Origin: Nostoc sp. TH1S01
GTDB taxonomy: Bacteria; Cyanobacteriota; Cyanobacteriia; Cyanobacteriales; Nostocaceae
NCBI GenBank assembly: GCA_018993265.1
Contig: JAGKSW010000057.1
Span: 1 to 63,717, forward strand
DNA: 63,717 bases
Direction: 5' to 3'
In this document: positions 27,426 to 37,346 of the stretch, in pieces
Position numbering within the stretch: position 1 is the stretch's first letter
Layout of the letters: every line of letters starts with the position of its first letter
Made by a program: the position numbers and the translations under genes
The notes under the pieces: generated by a model
Told to the model about the DNA's origin: nothing
Seen by the model: only the letters and a program-made list of their open reading frames with translations
The model's database searches: none

Positions 27426-29630
27426 ATGATTACTGAATCCCATTCCTACACAATCTTGGATAACCTGCGCGTCTCTCGTACAATTACAGAAATCAAGATG
27501 GAAACTGCCATTGAAGATATTCTTTTCTATCTCAATTCTCAGCGCGGAGGCTTGTTAACTAGCAGCTATGAATATCCAGGGAGATATAAACGATGGGCAA
27601 TAGGATTCATTAATCCACCATTGGAATTAACTACAAGAGAAAATACTTTCACTCTGACAGCATTAAACGATCGCGGTAAAATTCTGTTAGATTTATTGTT
27701 TGAACGCTTATCTCAAGTAGAGCAACTTCATCAGATAATTAAAAACCAAAATATTATTACTGGATTAGTTAAATCTACAGAACAATGTTTTACAGAAGAA
27801 GAGCGCAGTAAGCAACCTTCAACGTTTACCGTTATCCGCGAACTTCTGCATACATTTTCTAGCCCAGAAGACGAACATTTAGGATTATATGGTGCATTTG
27901 GTTACGACTTAGTATTTCAGTTTGAACCAATTGCTCCATGCTTAGAACGTCCTACAGATCAGCGAGATTTAGTTTTATATTTACCTGATGAATTGGTAGT
28001 TTTAGACTACTATCAACAAAAAGCATTTAGGCTAGAGTATGACTTTATCACTGCACACGGTAGCACTTATAATCTGCCGCGCACAGGTGAATCTGTTGAT
28101 TATCGAGGTCAGCGTTTAACTCCTACACACAATGCTGACCATCCAATTGGCGAATATGCCAAACAAGTTGAATTTGCTCTCGATTATTTCCGTCGGGGTG
28201 ATTTATTTGAAGTAGTTCCCAGTCAAAACTTTTTCACAGCTTGCGAAGAACAACCAAGCAATTTATTTGAAACTCTTAAACAAATTAATCCCAGTCCTTA
28301 CGGTTTTATTTTTAATCTTGGTGGCGAATACCTTATTGGCGCGTCCCCAGAAATGTTTGTGCGGGTTGAAGGTCGGCGTGTAGAAACTTGCCCAATTAGT
28401 GGCACAATTAGCCGGGGACAAGATGCGTTAGATGATGCTATACAAATTCGCTCCTTACTCAACTCTCCCAAAGATGAAGCAGAGTTGACTATGTGTACTG
28501 ATGTAGACCGCAATGATAAGTCCCGCATTTGCGAACCTGGTTCAGTCCGAGTTATTGGTCGTCGCCAGATTGAATTGTATAGCCACCTCATCCACACAGT
28601 AGACCACGTAGAAGGTATATTGCGGACAGAGTTTGATGCTTTAGATGCTTTCCTCAGCCACACTTGGGCTGTTACAGTCACCGGCGCACCTAAACGAGCC
28701 GCAATTCAATTTATCGAACAACACGAACGTAGCGCCCGACGTTGGTATGGTGGTGCAGTTGGCTATTTGAATTTCAACGGAAATTTAAACACTGGATTAA
28801 TTCTGCGAACCATCCGCTTGCAAGACTCAATTGCAGAAGTGCGAGTGGGTGCAACTTTGTTATATGACTCTCTACCCCAAGCCGAAGAACAAGAAACAAT
28901 TACCAAAGGTGCGGCGTTATTTGAAACAATTCGTCGCGCAAAACAAAAAGATGAAAAAATTGAGAAGTACAGCACTACCAACTTGAGTCAAGGCGTTCTG
29001 AATGTTGAACCAGGGAAACGCATCTTACTCATTGACTACGAAGACTCATTTGTTCACACCCTGGCTAATTACATTCGTTCTACAGGCGCAAGCGTCACCA
29101 CACTGCGTCATGGTTTCCCCGAAGCCTTGTTCGATAAAGAACGTCCAGATTTAGTGGTCTTATCTCCTGGCCCTGGTAGACCGCGTGATTTTAAAGTTCC
29201 TGAGACTGTCGCCGCTTGCGTCCGTCGCCAAATACCTTTGTTTGGCGTATGTTTGGGGTTGCAAGGTATTGTCGAAGCTTTTGGTGGAGAGTTAGGAGTG
29301 CTGAACTATCCTCAGCATGGTAAATCTTCCCGCGTTTTCGTTACTGCGCCCAATTCTGTGCTGTTCCAAGGTTTACCGGAATCTTTTACTGTTGGTAGAT
29401 ATCATTCATTGTTTGCTTTACCACAGCGTTTACCAAAAGAACTAAAAGTAACGGCGATTTCTGAAGATGAAGTCATCATGGGTATTGAACATCAAACACT
29501 TCCCATCGCGGCTGTACAGTTTCATCCAGAATCAATCATGACTTTAGCTGGCGAAGTTGGTTTGGCGATGATTAAAAATGTGGTGCGGATGTATACGCAA
29601 ACAAAAGAGTCATTAGTCATTGGTCAATAG
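27426..29630 (+). CDS. trpE: fused anthranilate synthase TrpE-TrpG
   Basis: Makes anthranilate from chorismate and glutamine, the first step to tryptophan. Residues 1-520 or so are the chorismate-using TrpE part (FGYDLVFQFEP, VVPSQNF, PSPYGFIFNLGGEYLIGASP, GTISRG, TDVDRNDKSRI, TGAPKRAAIQ, GGAVGYLNF). The last 200 are a class I glutamine amidotransferase with the Cys nucleophile in FGVCLGLQG and HPES near the end. The fused form with this sequence type is found in cluster-linked copies as opposed to split housekeeping genes. I use ATG 27426; a TTG start at 27396 would add ten residues. Supplies Trp for ScyB. Confidence 0.93.
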   Translation: MITESHSYTILDNLRVSRTITEIKMETAIEDILFYLNSQRGGLLTSSYEYPGRYKRWAIGFINPPLELTTRENTFTLTALNDRGKILLDLLFERLSQVEQLHQIIKNQNIITGLVKSTEQCFTEEERSKQPSTFTVIRELLHTFSSPEDEHLGLYGAFGYDLVFQFEPIAPCLERPTDQRDLVLYLPDELVVLDYYQQKAFRLEYDFITAHGSTYNLPRTGESVDYRGQRLTPTHNADHPIGEYAKQVEFALDYFRRGDLFEVVPSQNFFTACEEQPSNLFETLKQINPSPYGFIFNLGGEYLIGASPEMFVRVEGRRVETCPISGTISRGQDALDDAIQIRSLLNSPKDEAELTMCTDVDRNDKSRICEPGSVRVIGRRQIELYSHLIHTVDHVEGILRTEFDALDAFLSHTWAVTVTGAPKRAAIQFIEQHERSARRWYGGAVGYLNFNGNLNTGLILRTIRLQDSIAEVRVGATLLYDSLPQAEEQETITKGAALFETIRRAKQKDEKIEKYSTTNLSQGVLNVEPGKRILLIDYEDSFVHTLANYIRSTGASVTTLRHGFPEALFDKERPDLVVLSPGPGRPRDFKVPETVAACVRRQIPLFGVCLGLQGIVEAFGGELGVLNYPQHGKSSRVFVTAPNSVLFQGLPESFTVGRYHSLFALPQRLPKELKVTAISEDEVIMGIEHQTLPIAAVQFHPESIMTLAGEVGLAMIKNVVRMYTQTKESLVIGQ

Positions 29631-29697
29631 TCATTTGTTATACTAAATCCGGCAATTATTTATCTCACGCAAAGGCGCAAAGACGCAAAGAGTATTT

Positions 29698-30534
29698 ATG
29701 ACTAAACAAGTTGATGCACCTCGACATATTCTTGAAGAAATTGTTTGGCATAAACAGCAAGAAGTTGCACAAATGCAGCAGGAAGTGTCTTTAACTGCTG
29801 TAAAAAATCAGTTGAGTGCTGCGCCGCCTGTGCGAGATTTCTTGCAAGCCTTACAGGAAAATGCTCATCATCCTAGTTTAATTGCCGAAGTCAAAAAAGC
29901 ATCACCCAGTCGTGGGATTATTAGAGCAGACTTTGACCCCGTAGCGATCGCTCAATCATATCAAAATGGCGGTGCTGCTTGTCTCTCGGTTCTCACTGAT
30001 GAAAAGTTTTTTCAAGGTAGTTTTAATAACTTGCGATTGGTGCGATCGCAAGTTTCATTACCTCTACTATGCAAAGAGTTCATTATTGACCCTTATCAAA
30101 TTTATCTAGCACGCACAGCAGGCGCAGATGCAGTTTTATTAATTGCAGCCATCTTATCTGACCGAGAACTGCAAAACTTTTTACACCTGATTCATGATTT
30201 GGGTATGACTGCTTTAGTAGAAGTTCATACCTTGGCTGAATTGGATCGAGTTTTACAATTAGATAACCTACACTTGGTAGGAATTAACAACCGCAATCTC
30301 GAAGATTTTACGGTTGATTTAAACACAACAAGGCAGCTTTTATCACAGCGACAACAACAAATACAAAACTTAAATCTGACTGTTGTTAGTGAGTCAGGAA
30401 TTTATACACCTGCTGATTTATCTTTTATCGCTGAAGTTGGTGCTAGAGCAGTTTTGGTTGGCGAGTCTTTAGTTAAACAAAACGATGTAGAAAATGCTGT
30501 GCATATTTTATTAGGAAAAAATCAACAATTTTAA
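29698..30534 (+). CDS. trpC: indole-3-glycerol phosphate synthase
   Basis: 278 aa TIM barrel that closes the indole ring from CdRP. Motifs: [13 protein letters not shown] with catalytic Lys, [51 protein letters not shown] and VSESGI. The start ATG follows a CGCAAAGGCGCAAAGACGCA repeat whose final AAAGAG serves as the ribosome-binding site. It lies 67 bases after trpE. Confidence 0.94.
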   Translation: MTKQVDAPRHILEEIVWHKQQEVAQMQQEVSLTAVKNQLSAAPPVRDFLQALQENAHHPSLIAEVKKASPSRGIIRADFDPVAIAQSYQNGGAACLSVLTDEKFFQGSFNNLRLVRSQVSLPLLCKEFIIDPYQIYLARTAGADAVLLIAAILSDRELQNFLHLIHDLGMTALVEVHTLAELDRVLQLDNLHLVGINNRNLEDFTVDLNTTRQLLSQRQQQIQNLNLTVVSESGIYTPADLSFIAEVGARAVLVGESLVKQNDVENAVHILLGKNQQF

Positions 30535-30624
30535 ATCAACTCTTTGCAGAAGTTGGCTCAAGGAGAAAGATAAATCCTTTCTCCCTGAACCTTTTCTTAT
30601 AAAAATTACAAATTACGAATTACT

Positions 30625-31443
30625 ATGACTAGTATCTCTCATTACTTTCAATCTTTACGTCAGCGTCAGCAATGCGCCTTGATTCCATTTATTACTGCTG
30701 GCGACCCAGATTTAGAAACTACCGCAGATGCTCTACGCATTTTAGACCGCAATGGTGCTGACTTCATTGAGTTGGGTATTCCTTATTCTGATCCTTTAGC
30801 CGATGGGCCTGTCATTCAAGCAGCCGCTACTCGCGCTTTACATAAAGGAACCAAATTAGAGCAAGTGCTACAAATGCTCAGAGATGTCATTCCTAGTTTA
30901 AAAGCACCCATCATTTTATTTACTTATTACAATCCGATTTTACATCGGGGTATTAAATCGTTTTTAGCCTTAATTGCTGATGTTGGCGTACAAGGTTTAG
31001 TTGTACCAGACTTACCTTTAGAAGAAGCAGCAGAATTAATTCAAACTGCCGCATCTTTTGGCATAGAGGTGATTTTACTTGTAGCTCCTACTAGTTCTCA
31101 AGATAGGATTGATGCGATCGCTCGTCAATCTCAAGGCTTTATCTATCTCGTCAGTGTGACAGGCGTTACCGGAATGCGCTCTCAAATCCAAAACCGCGTC
31201 CAACAACTACTCACAGACTTACGCAGCGTTACCGATAAACCCATTGGTGTCGGCTTTGGTATTTCCGCACCAGAACAAGCACGTCAAGTTCAAGAATGGG
31301 GCGCAGATGCAGTTATTGTTGGTAGCGCCTTCGTCAAACGCCTCGCAGAAGGTAGCCCAACTGAAGCACTGCAAGCAGTAGAACAACTGTGTAGAGAACT
31401 CAAATCAGCAATATCTCGACAACCTGTTGGTTTGGCTAAATAA
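30625..31443 (+). CDS. trpA: tryptophan synthase alpha subunit
   Basis: 272 aa. Cleaves indole-3-glycerol phosphate to indole and G3P. Typical motifs: [15 protein letters not shown], catalytic Glu in [19 protein letters not shown], Asp in [23 protein letters not shown] and GFGISAPEQ. Forms the alpha2-beta2 complex with TrpB encoded 114 bases downstream. Pathway-dedicated copy by position. Confidence 0.95.
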   Translation: MTSISHYFQSLRQRQQCALIPFITAGDPDLETTADALRILDRNGADFIELGIPYSDPLADGPVIQAAATRALHKGTKLEQVLQMLRDVIPSLKAPIILFTYYNPILHRGIKSFLALIADVGVQGLVVPDLPLEEAAELIQTAASFGIEVILLVAPTSSQDRIDAIARQSQGFIYLVSVTGVTGMRSQIQNRVQQLLTDLRSVTDKPIGVGFGISAPEQARQVQEWGADAVIVGSAFVKRLAEGSPTEALQAVEQLCRELKSAISRQPVGLAK

Positions 31444-31557
31444 AAAAGAGGCTAGGGAATAGGGACTAGAGGCTAGTCTTCTTTACTCAGAACTCTCCAC
31501 GCCTCTGCGCCTTTGCGTGAGACAAAACCTTTGAAAAAACTAAGAGGATTTTAGACT

Positions 31558-32784
31558 GTGGTCAGCACTCCAGACATCAAGAATACATTTGCACAACCTG
31601 ATTCTTTAGGCAGATTTGGCAAGTTTGGCGGTAAGTATGTACCCGAAACTTTAATGCCTGCCTTAAGTGAGTTGGAAGTTGCTATTGAAAAGTATCGTTA
31701 TGATGCTAACTTCCAAACCGAACTACAAAATTTACTCCGCGACTATGTAGGCAGACCCAGCCCTTTATATTTCGCTGAACGTCTGACCGCACACTACGCT
31801 AGACCTGATGGCACTGGGGCGCAAATTTACTTAAAAAGGGAAGATTTAAATCATACAGGCGCTCACAAAATTAATAACGCTTTGGCTCAGGTATTGTTAG
31901 CCAAACGTATGGGTAAACAGCGAATTATTGCTGAGACAGGCGCAGGTCAGCATGGTGTAGCAACGGCAACCGTATGTGCTAGGTTTGGCTTGGAATGTGT
32001 CATTTATATGGGCATTCATGATATGGAACGCCAAGCCTTGAATGTATTTCGGATGAAGTTGATGGGTGCGGAAGTTCGACCTGTGGAAGCTGGAACTGGA
32101 ACCCTTAAAGATGCAACTTCCGAGGCTATTCGAGACTGGGTAACAAATGTTGAAACGACTCATTATATTTTGGGTTCTGTCGCAGGCCCTCATCCTTATC
32201 CGATGGTGGTACGTGATTTTCACGCTGTGATTGGTAAAGAAACTCGCGTACAAGCTCAAGAGAAATGGGGCGGATTACCAGATATTCTGTTGGCTTGTGT
32301 AGGTGGCGGTTCCAATGCAATTGGTTTGTTTCATGAGTTTGTCAATGAACCTTCTGTGCGTTTGATTGGTGTGGAAGCAGCCGGTGAAGGTGTGAATACA
32401 GACAAACACGCCGCGACTCTCACTTTAGGTAGGGTGGGAGTACTACACGGTGCGATGAGCTACATTCTGCAAGATGATGATGGTCAAGTTATCGAGGCTC
32501 ATTCAATTAGTGCTGGATTAGATTATCCCGGTGTGGGGCCTGAGCATAGTTATTTGAAGGATCTGGGACGTGCTGAATATTACAGCGTCACTGACGAGCA
32601 AGCGTTAGAAGCATTTCAGCGACTTTCGCAACTAGAAGGGATTATTCCAGCGTTGGAAACTTCCCATGCGATCGCCTATTTAGAAATTCTCTGTCCACAG
32701 TTAGATGGCACTCCCCGCATTGTGATCAACTGCTCTGGTAGAGGTGATAAGGATGTTCAAACTGTCGCTAAAGTCCTAAAGTAA
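31558..32784 (+). CDS. trpB: tryptophan synthase beta subunit
   Basis: 408 aa PLP enzyme that joins indole to serine. PLP Lys is in [33 protein letters not shown], the phosphate-binding [10 protein letters not shown] and NCSGRGDKD are present. TrpB1 type, the partner of TrpA. Starts with GTG at 31558, with AGAGGAT upstream. A palindromic CTCTGCGCC/CCTTTGCGTGAG repeat lies in the spacer from trpA. Confidence 0.95.
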   Translation: MVSTPDIKNTFAQPDSLGRFGKFGGKYVPETLMPALSELEVAIEKYRYDANFQTELQNLLRDYVGRPSPLYFAERLTAHYARPDGTGAQIYLKREDLNHTGAHKINNALAQVLLAKRMGKQRIIAETGAGQHGVATATVCARFGLECVIYMGIHDMERQALNVFRMKLMGAEVRPVEAGTGTLKDATSEAIRDWVTNVETTHYILGSVAGPHPYPMVVRDFHAVIGKETRVQAQEKWGGLPDILLACVGGGSNAIGLFHEFVNEPSVRLIGVEAAGEGVNTDKHAATLTLGRVGVLHGAMSYILQDDDGQVIEAHSISAGLDYPGVGPEHSYLKDLGRAEYYSVTDEQALEAFQRLSQLEGIIPALETSHAIAYLEILCPQLDGTPRIVINCSGRGDKDVQTVAKVLK

Positions 32785-32882
32785 AGTGCTGAGTGCTGAG
32801 TTGAAACTCAGTATTTTTAGGAGTTTTAGCAACCAAAATAGTTCTAATTCATGCTTCGACTGCTCTAAATCATTAATCAAAT

Positions 32883-34025
32883 ATGGTAGCCGTAACTCAA
32901 AATCCACTGGACAAAATTTCTGTCGCCTCTACTTCGTCCGACTGGTCAGGTTTATTGCAACAACTACTCAAGCGGCAATCACTGACAGTTGACCAAGCTA
33001 CAGATTTAATGCACGGTTGGCTGGCAAATACTATTCCCCCAGTTTTATCAGGAGCCATCTTAGCGGCAATTCAAGCTAAAGGTGTCTCCGCCGAAGAACT
33101 AGTAGGCATGGCCACCGTCCTCCAATCCCAATCTTCTTCACTCAGCACTCAGCAACGCCAGTCCGCTCAAGTCGGGGAACCCGCCCACGCGGCTGGCTCC
33201 TCAGCACTCAGCACTCTAATAGACACCTGCGGAACAGGTGGAGATGGTGCTTCAACGTTCAACATTTCTACGGCTGTGGCCTTTGTGGCTGCTGCTGCTG
33301 GAGTTAAAGTTGCCAAGCATGGTAATCGTTCTGCTTCTAGCAAGGCTGGTTCTGCTGATGTGTTAGAAGCCTTGGGGATAAATCTCAACGCTCACCCGGA
33401 AAAGGTACAAGCGGCGGTTGAGGAAGTGGGCATTACCTTTTTGTTTGCTCCTGGCTGGCATCCAGCACTCAAAGCGGTTGCTGATTTACGCAAAACTCTC
33501 AAAGTACGGACTATTTTTAACTTGCTGGGGCCTTTGGTCAATCCATTGCGACCAACAGGGCAAATTATTGGCGTAAACGACCCACTATTAATTGAAGAAA
33601 TCGCCCAAGCCTTATCCCAACTGGGATGTCGAAAAGCGATCGCACTCCACGGTAGAGAAAGATTAGACGAAGCAGGTTTGGCAGATGTGACTGATTTAGC
33701 TGTCCTGCTTGCAGGCAAAGTCAACTGTCTAACTATCAATCCCCAAGAACTGGGTTTAAATCCTGCACCAACGCAAGCATTACGCGGTGGTGATGTGCAA
33801 GAGAACGCAGAAATCTTAAAAGCTGTACTTCAAGGTAAAGGTACTCAAGCACAGCAAGATGTAGTCGCTTTAAATACAGCCTTAGCACTACAAGTTGGTG
33901 ACGCAATTGCAGACACAACGGATATTTTAGAAGGTTGTGTCAAAGGTATTGCTTTAGCTAAAGAAGTTTTGCAAAGTGGCGCTGCTTGGACAAAGTTAGA
34001 ACATCTTGCACAATTTCTGCACTAA
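32883..34025 (+). CDS. trpD: anthranilate phosphoribosyltransferase with in-frame repeat insertion
   Basis: 380 aa. Transfers phosphoribose from PRPP to anthranilate. PRPP motif [17 protein letters not shown], then [43 protein letters not shown] and [10 protein letters not shown]. Between the N-terminal helices and the PRPP loop the protein has about 30 extra residues, [19 protein letters not shown] and SALST, encoded by a palindromic dispersed repeat plus CACTCAG tandem units (about 33138-33218). The frame is open, so the protein is probably made with a surface loop. trpC-A-B-D are on the same strand. Confidence 0.92.
   Translation: MVAVTQNPLDKISVASTSSDWSGLLQQLLKRQSLTVDQATDLMHGWLANTIPPVLSGAILAAIQAKGVSAEELVGMATVLQSQSSSLSTQQRQSAQVGEPAHAAGSSALSTLIDTCGTGGDGASTFNISTAVAFVAAAAGVKVAKHGNRSASSKAGSADVLEALGINLNAHPEKVQAAVEEVGITFLFAPGWHPALKAVADLRKTLKVRTIFNLLGPLVNPLRPTGQIIGVNDPLLIEEIAQALSQLGCRKAIALHGRERLDEAGLADVTDLAVLLAGKVNCLTINPQELGLNPAPTQALRGGDVQENAEILKAVLQGKGTQAQQDVVALNTALALQVGDAIADTTDILEGCVKGIALAKEVLQSGAAWTKLEHLAQFLH
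33157..33197. repeat. palindromic dispersed repeat inside trpD
   Basis: Ends GCCAG/CTGGC, core GTCGGGGAACCCGCCCACGC. Nearly the same element is at 14898-14938, before scyD. CAGCACTCAG tandem units flank it on both sides. It adds codons in frame to trpD. Confidence 0.8.
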
Positions 34026-34034
34026 TTCCTCATA

Positions 34035-34140
34035 AATACAGCATATTTTGGGTACATGAGGTACATAAAACCTAAAACCATGTAGAGACGTTACATGTAA
34101 CGTCTCTACCGTATTTCACGAATATCGAAACTGCTGTATT
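34035..34140 (+). mobile_element. MITE-A copy 1 (about 106 bp)
   Basis: Ends AATACAGCA/TGCTGTATT, with a perfect 28-bp palindrome at 34082-34109 centred on GTTACATGTAAC. Near-identical copies are at 36984-37091 and, inverted, at 63594-63695. Short inverted ends and no gene mark it as a non-autonomous element. Confidence 0.82.
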
Positions 34141-34485
34141 TCCCAAAAATCAATTATCAATCTTGTAGGGTGGGCATCTTGCCCGCCTAAAAATGGTACA
34201 GCAACTCCCCCTGACCAAGGGGAGTATCGGAGAAGTGAAAATAATGTGCTGCTTCACAGAGACTAGTTACATTTCTTAACCTATGTTTGTTGATTTTCAT
34301 TAGCTTACTTAACTACTAATAAAATTCTCCAAACACAGATTTAGTCTAGTTTTGGTAATTACACAAAACACCAATTTTCTGACATTTCCCAACAACTTGA
34401 AAACTTAAATTCTGACAAAATTGCGTAATTCGTAATGATTAATCAGTAATAAATCTTGTGTGTCAGCTATACAAAGGAAAAAAAG
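34141..34485. other. intergenic, aroG leader
   Basis: Contains short repeat pieces (GTAGGGTGGGCATCTTGCCC, and CTCCCCCTGACCAAGGGGAG, which can pair). No gene is seen. The 150 bases before aroG are AT-rich and a likely promoter site. Confidence 0.4.
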
Positions 34486-35550
34486 ATGATAGTAGTTCTG
34501 AAAAACGGTACACCTGCTGATGAAGTTACTCGTATCAGTGAAGGTTTGAGAGACTCTTGGGGAGTCACAGTCGAAAAGAGTGTCGGCGAACATAAAGTCA
34601 TCTTGGGAATGATTGGTGATACTTCTACTATTGATCGGATGCAAATCCAAGAGTTTAGTCCTTGGATTGAGCAAGTATTACGTGTGGAAAAACCATTCAA
34701 ACGTGTGAGCCGAGAATTTCGCTATGGAGAGGCCAGTGAAGTTGTTGTACCAACGGCTAATGGAGATGTCTATATTGGAGAGCAGCATCCGATAGTAGTG
34801 GTAGCTGGGCCTTGTTCTGTTGAGCATGAGGAAATGATTGTTGAAACAGCAAAGCGAGTTAAGGCGGCTGGAGCTAAGTTTTTGCGTGGTGGAGCTTACA
34901 AACCTCGTACCTCTCCCTATGCTTTCCAGGGGTATGGAGAGAGTGCTTTAGATTTGTTAGCCGCAGCACGTGAAGCAACAGGCTTGGGTATCATCACAGA
35001 ACTTATGGATGCTGCTGATTTACCAGCAGTAGCAAGAGTGGCTGATGTCATCCAAATAGGTGCGCGAAATATGCAAAATTTTGCGTTGCTCAAAAAAGTA
35101 GGCGCACAAGATAAACCTGTTCTGCTCAAGCGAGGAATGTCTGCCACGATTGATGAGTGGTTGATGGCAGCAGAGTATATCCTCGCAGCTGGAAATCCGA
35201 ATGTGATTCTTTGTGAGCGTGGTATTAGAACCTTTGATACTAAATATGCTCGCAATACATTAGATTTATCTGTAATTCCTGTGTTGCGATCGCTCACTCA
35301 TCTACCTATCATGATTGATCCTAGTCATGGTACAGGTAAATCTGAATATGTACCTTCTATGGCTTTTGCTGCGATCGCCGCAGGTACTGATGCTTTAATG
35401 ATTGAAGTTCATCCCAATCCCGCTAGAGCTTTATCTGATGGGCCACAATCTCTAACACCGGAAGCATTTGACCGTTTAGCGTATGAAATGTCAGTGATTG
35501 GTAAAGTTACTGGACGTTGGGCTGTACCAGCTTTACTTGCTACTGTTTAA
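34486..35550 (+). CDS. aroG: DAHP synthase (3-deoxy-7-phosphoheptulonate synthase)
   Basis: 354 aa, type I-beta DAHP synthase, the first step of the shikimate pathway. An N-terminal ferredoxin-like domain (MIVVLKNGTPADEVTRISEG) of the kind used for feedback control precedes the TIM barrel (VVAGPCSVEHEEM, KFLRGGAYKPRTSPYAFQG, LLKRGMSATIDEW, ILCERGIRTFDT, IDPSHGTGKS). I start at ATG 34486 with AAAGGAAA upstream; a GTG at 34456 is possible. The last aromatic gene of the cluster, supplying flux to both Trp and Tyr branches. Confidence 0.93.
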   Translation: MIVVLKNGTPADEVTRISEGLRDSWGVTVEKSVGEHKVILGMIGDTSTIDRMQIQEFSPWIEQVLRVEKPFKRVSREFRYGEASEVVVPTANGDVYIGEQHPIVVVAGPCSVEHEEMIVETAKRVKAAGAKFLRGGAYKPRTSPYAFQGYGESALDLLAAAREATGLGIITELMDAADLPAVARVADVIQIGARNMQNFALLKKVGAQDKPVLLKRGMSATIDEWLMAAEYILAAGNPNVILCERGIRTFDTKYARNTLDLSVIPVLRSLTHLPIMIDPSHGTGKSEYVPSMAFAAIAAGTDALMIEVHPNPARALSDGPQSLTPEAFDRLAYEMSVIGKVTGRWAVPALLATV

Positions 35551-36160
35551 TCTGATTGTTTGCATACAATAGTAACAATTAAGTAGCATTTTTAATATTG
35601 GCTATTAATTGTTCTATTTTATTGTTGGAAAAAATTTAACTTTAATCAAGAATTGGCGCATAATATCACAGCCTTGATTATGTGCCAATTTTTGTTTGAC
35701 TTATATTTAATTTAAAAATTCAATTTAAATATAAATATGATATTTTTCGTCAAATAACTAAATATTTATCATTGTTTTAATTGTAATAAAAACTTAACAT
35801 ATACCTGGATTGATATTTAGGTTGATTAACAACATTAAAACTTGTTGGTCATTAACCTATTAAATATAGCAATAAATATTCCCTCACTTCTGCAAAGGAT
35901 GCTAACTAGATTTAGCAAAAAGCAAGAGACAAAACTTAGTCTTTTGTAATTTTTTGTTTCTTGATTTTTTCGGTACTTACAACATTTATCAAAACAGAAT
36001 TCAGGAGTCAGGAGCCAACATTCAGAAATGAAGTCTGTAGGACACTTCGGCAAGCCCTTCGGCTACGCTCAGGACTAGCTCAGGGCATCGCAGGGTATTG
36101 CTCCTGAATTCTGACTTCTGAATTCTTCTTCCAATCCGAAATCTAGGAGGATATGTTCTC
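35551..36160. other. intergenic region with inverted tandem-repeat segments
   Basis: No gene seen. AT-rich up to 35990, then GAATTCAGGAGTCAGGAGC at about 35998 and its inverse GCTCCTGAATTCTGACTTC at about 36100. These flank a dispersed repeat (CTTCGGCAAGCCCTTCGGCT), so the whole 36000-36125 can fold on itself. An AGGAGG ribosome-binding site precedes the next gene (GAAATCTAGGAGGATATG). Confidence 0.5.
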
Positions 36161-36670
36161 ATGGCAGATTCAAATAATGGTGGTAGCAACAACCCTTCTA
36201 ACGGCGATTTAGAAGCTTTGCTTCGAGAATCACCATTTGGTGTTTTACTAGATATTCCTGGTGTAGACTCAGACGACATAATCCAGTCATTTGGTAGAGC
36301 TACTGGTGGTAGTGGTAGTCCATTTGGTAACGGTAGTAATCCAAATAATGGTGGTGGCGCTCCCTATAGTGGTAATCCCTTTGCTAACTTTGGCAACCCA
36401 AATGCTCCTGGTGGCCCTTTAACTGGTGGCGTTAATCCTTGGACTGCTATCAACCAGGGTGGTAGTAATCCTATTCCAGGAGGTGGTACTCCTCAAATTG
36501 GCAGTGATAATCCTTTTACAGGCGGTAGCAATCCTTTTGCAGGTGGTAGCAATCCTTTTGCAGGTGGTGAAAATCCTTTTGCAGGTGGTGACAATCCCTT
36601 TGCAGGTGGTGACAATCCTTTTGCAGGTGGTGACAATCCTTTTGCAGGTGGCGGTTTCCCCTTTGCTTAA
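36161..36670 (+). CDS. Gly/Asn/Pro-rich NPFAGG-repeat protein, unknown function
   Basis: 169 aa, not recognised. The N-terminal 50 residues are ordinary and acidic (LEALLRESPFGVLLDIPG). The rest is Gly/Asn-rich and ends in about eight NPFAGG units (SNPFAGG, ENPFAGG, DNPFAGG). No signal peptide, no membrane segment and no PEP-CTERM tail. A strong AGGAGG site sits before the ATG. The reading frame is open and the tandem units are nearly identical at DNA level, so copy number may vary. It shares NPF-type motifs with the next gene, so the two are probably related. Confidence 0.7.
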   Translation: MADSNNGGSNNPSNGDLEALLRESPFGVLLDIPGVDSDDIIQSFGRATGGSGSPFGNGSNPNNGGGAPYSGNPFANFGNPNAPGGPLTGGVNPWTAINQGGSNPIPGGGTPQIGSDNPFTGGSNPFAGGSNPFAGGENPFAGGDNPFAGGDNPFAGGDNPFAGGGFPFA

Positions 36671-36700
36671 TCAGGACTTACGCAAAAATAACGTAACTCC

Positions 36701-36777
36701 GTCATTACGAGCGATAGCGAAGTAATGTCCCCTGAACCTGGGATTGCTTCATTCCACTTCGTTTCATTTGCAATGAC
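36701..36777. repeat. dispersed palindromic repeat
   Basis: GTCATTACGAGCGATAGCGA at the left and CATTTGCAATGAC at the right form inverted ends; the inside reads GATTGCTTCATTCCACTTCG. This is a common bacterial intergenic repeat type. It is followed by AT-rich simple sequence (TTTAGATTTTAGATTTTGG and its complement AAATTTAAAATCTAAAAT). Confidence 0.6.
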
Positions 36778-36983
36778 CGAAGCAATTTTAGATTTTAGAT
36801 TTTGGATTAAATGAAAATTTAAAATCTAAAATATTTGGTCTCAAGCCTCTGGGTTAACCCAGAAGAAAAACAAAAATTTTTCAATATTTAAGCCTCTTCT
36901 TTATAAGGAGAGGTTAATCCAAAATCGTAAATCCAAAATCCAAAATTGAGTGACATAGCGTGGATTATTTAAGCCGTTCTACT

Positions 36984-37091
36984 TACAGCATATTTTGGGT
37001 ACATGAGGTACAAGCGTAAAACCTAAAACCATGTAGAGACGTTACATGTAACGTCTCTACCGTATTTCACGAATATCGAAACTGCTGTATT
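36984..37091 (+). mobile_element. MITE-A copy 2
   Basis: Same element as 34035-34140, with a few extra bases (AGCG after GTACA). Ends ACAGCA/TGCTGT. Lies between the two NPF-repeat protein genes. Confidence 0.82.
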
Positions 37092-37346
37092 TTCATCAAG
37101 CTATTATGCTGCATTTCCCAATTAATTTAGAACTAAAAGATAAAAAAATGTTATAAAAATCCAAAAATAAATCATTGCTTATTAGTGAAAAAAAGCATAA
37201 TTTTATTTTGTGCAAAGCTGAATATTCTGTAACTAAATACATATAAACAATACTGAAATCAAAGAAAAACTAAAAGTTAATTATTAGAAGTAAGTTGATT
37301 TTTGATTGGCACTATAAAAAATAGTTAAATTAAAAATAGGAGATTA

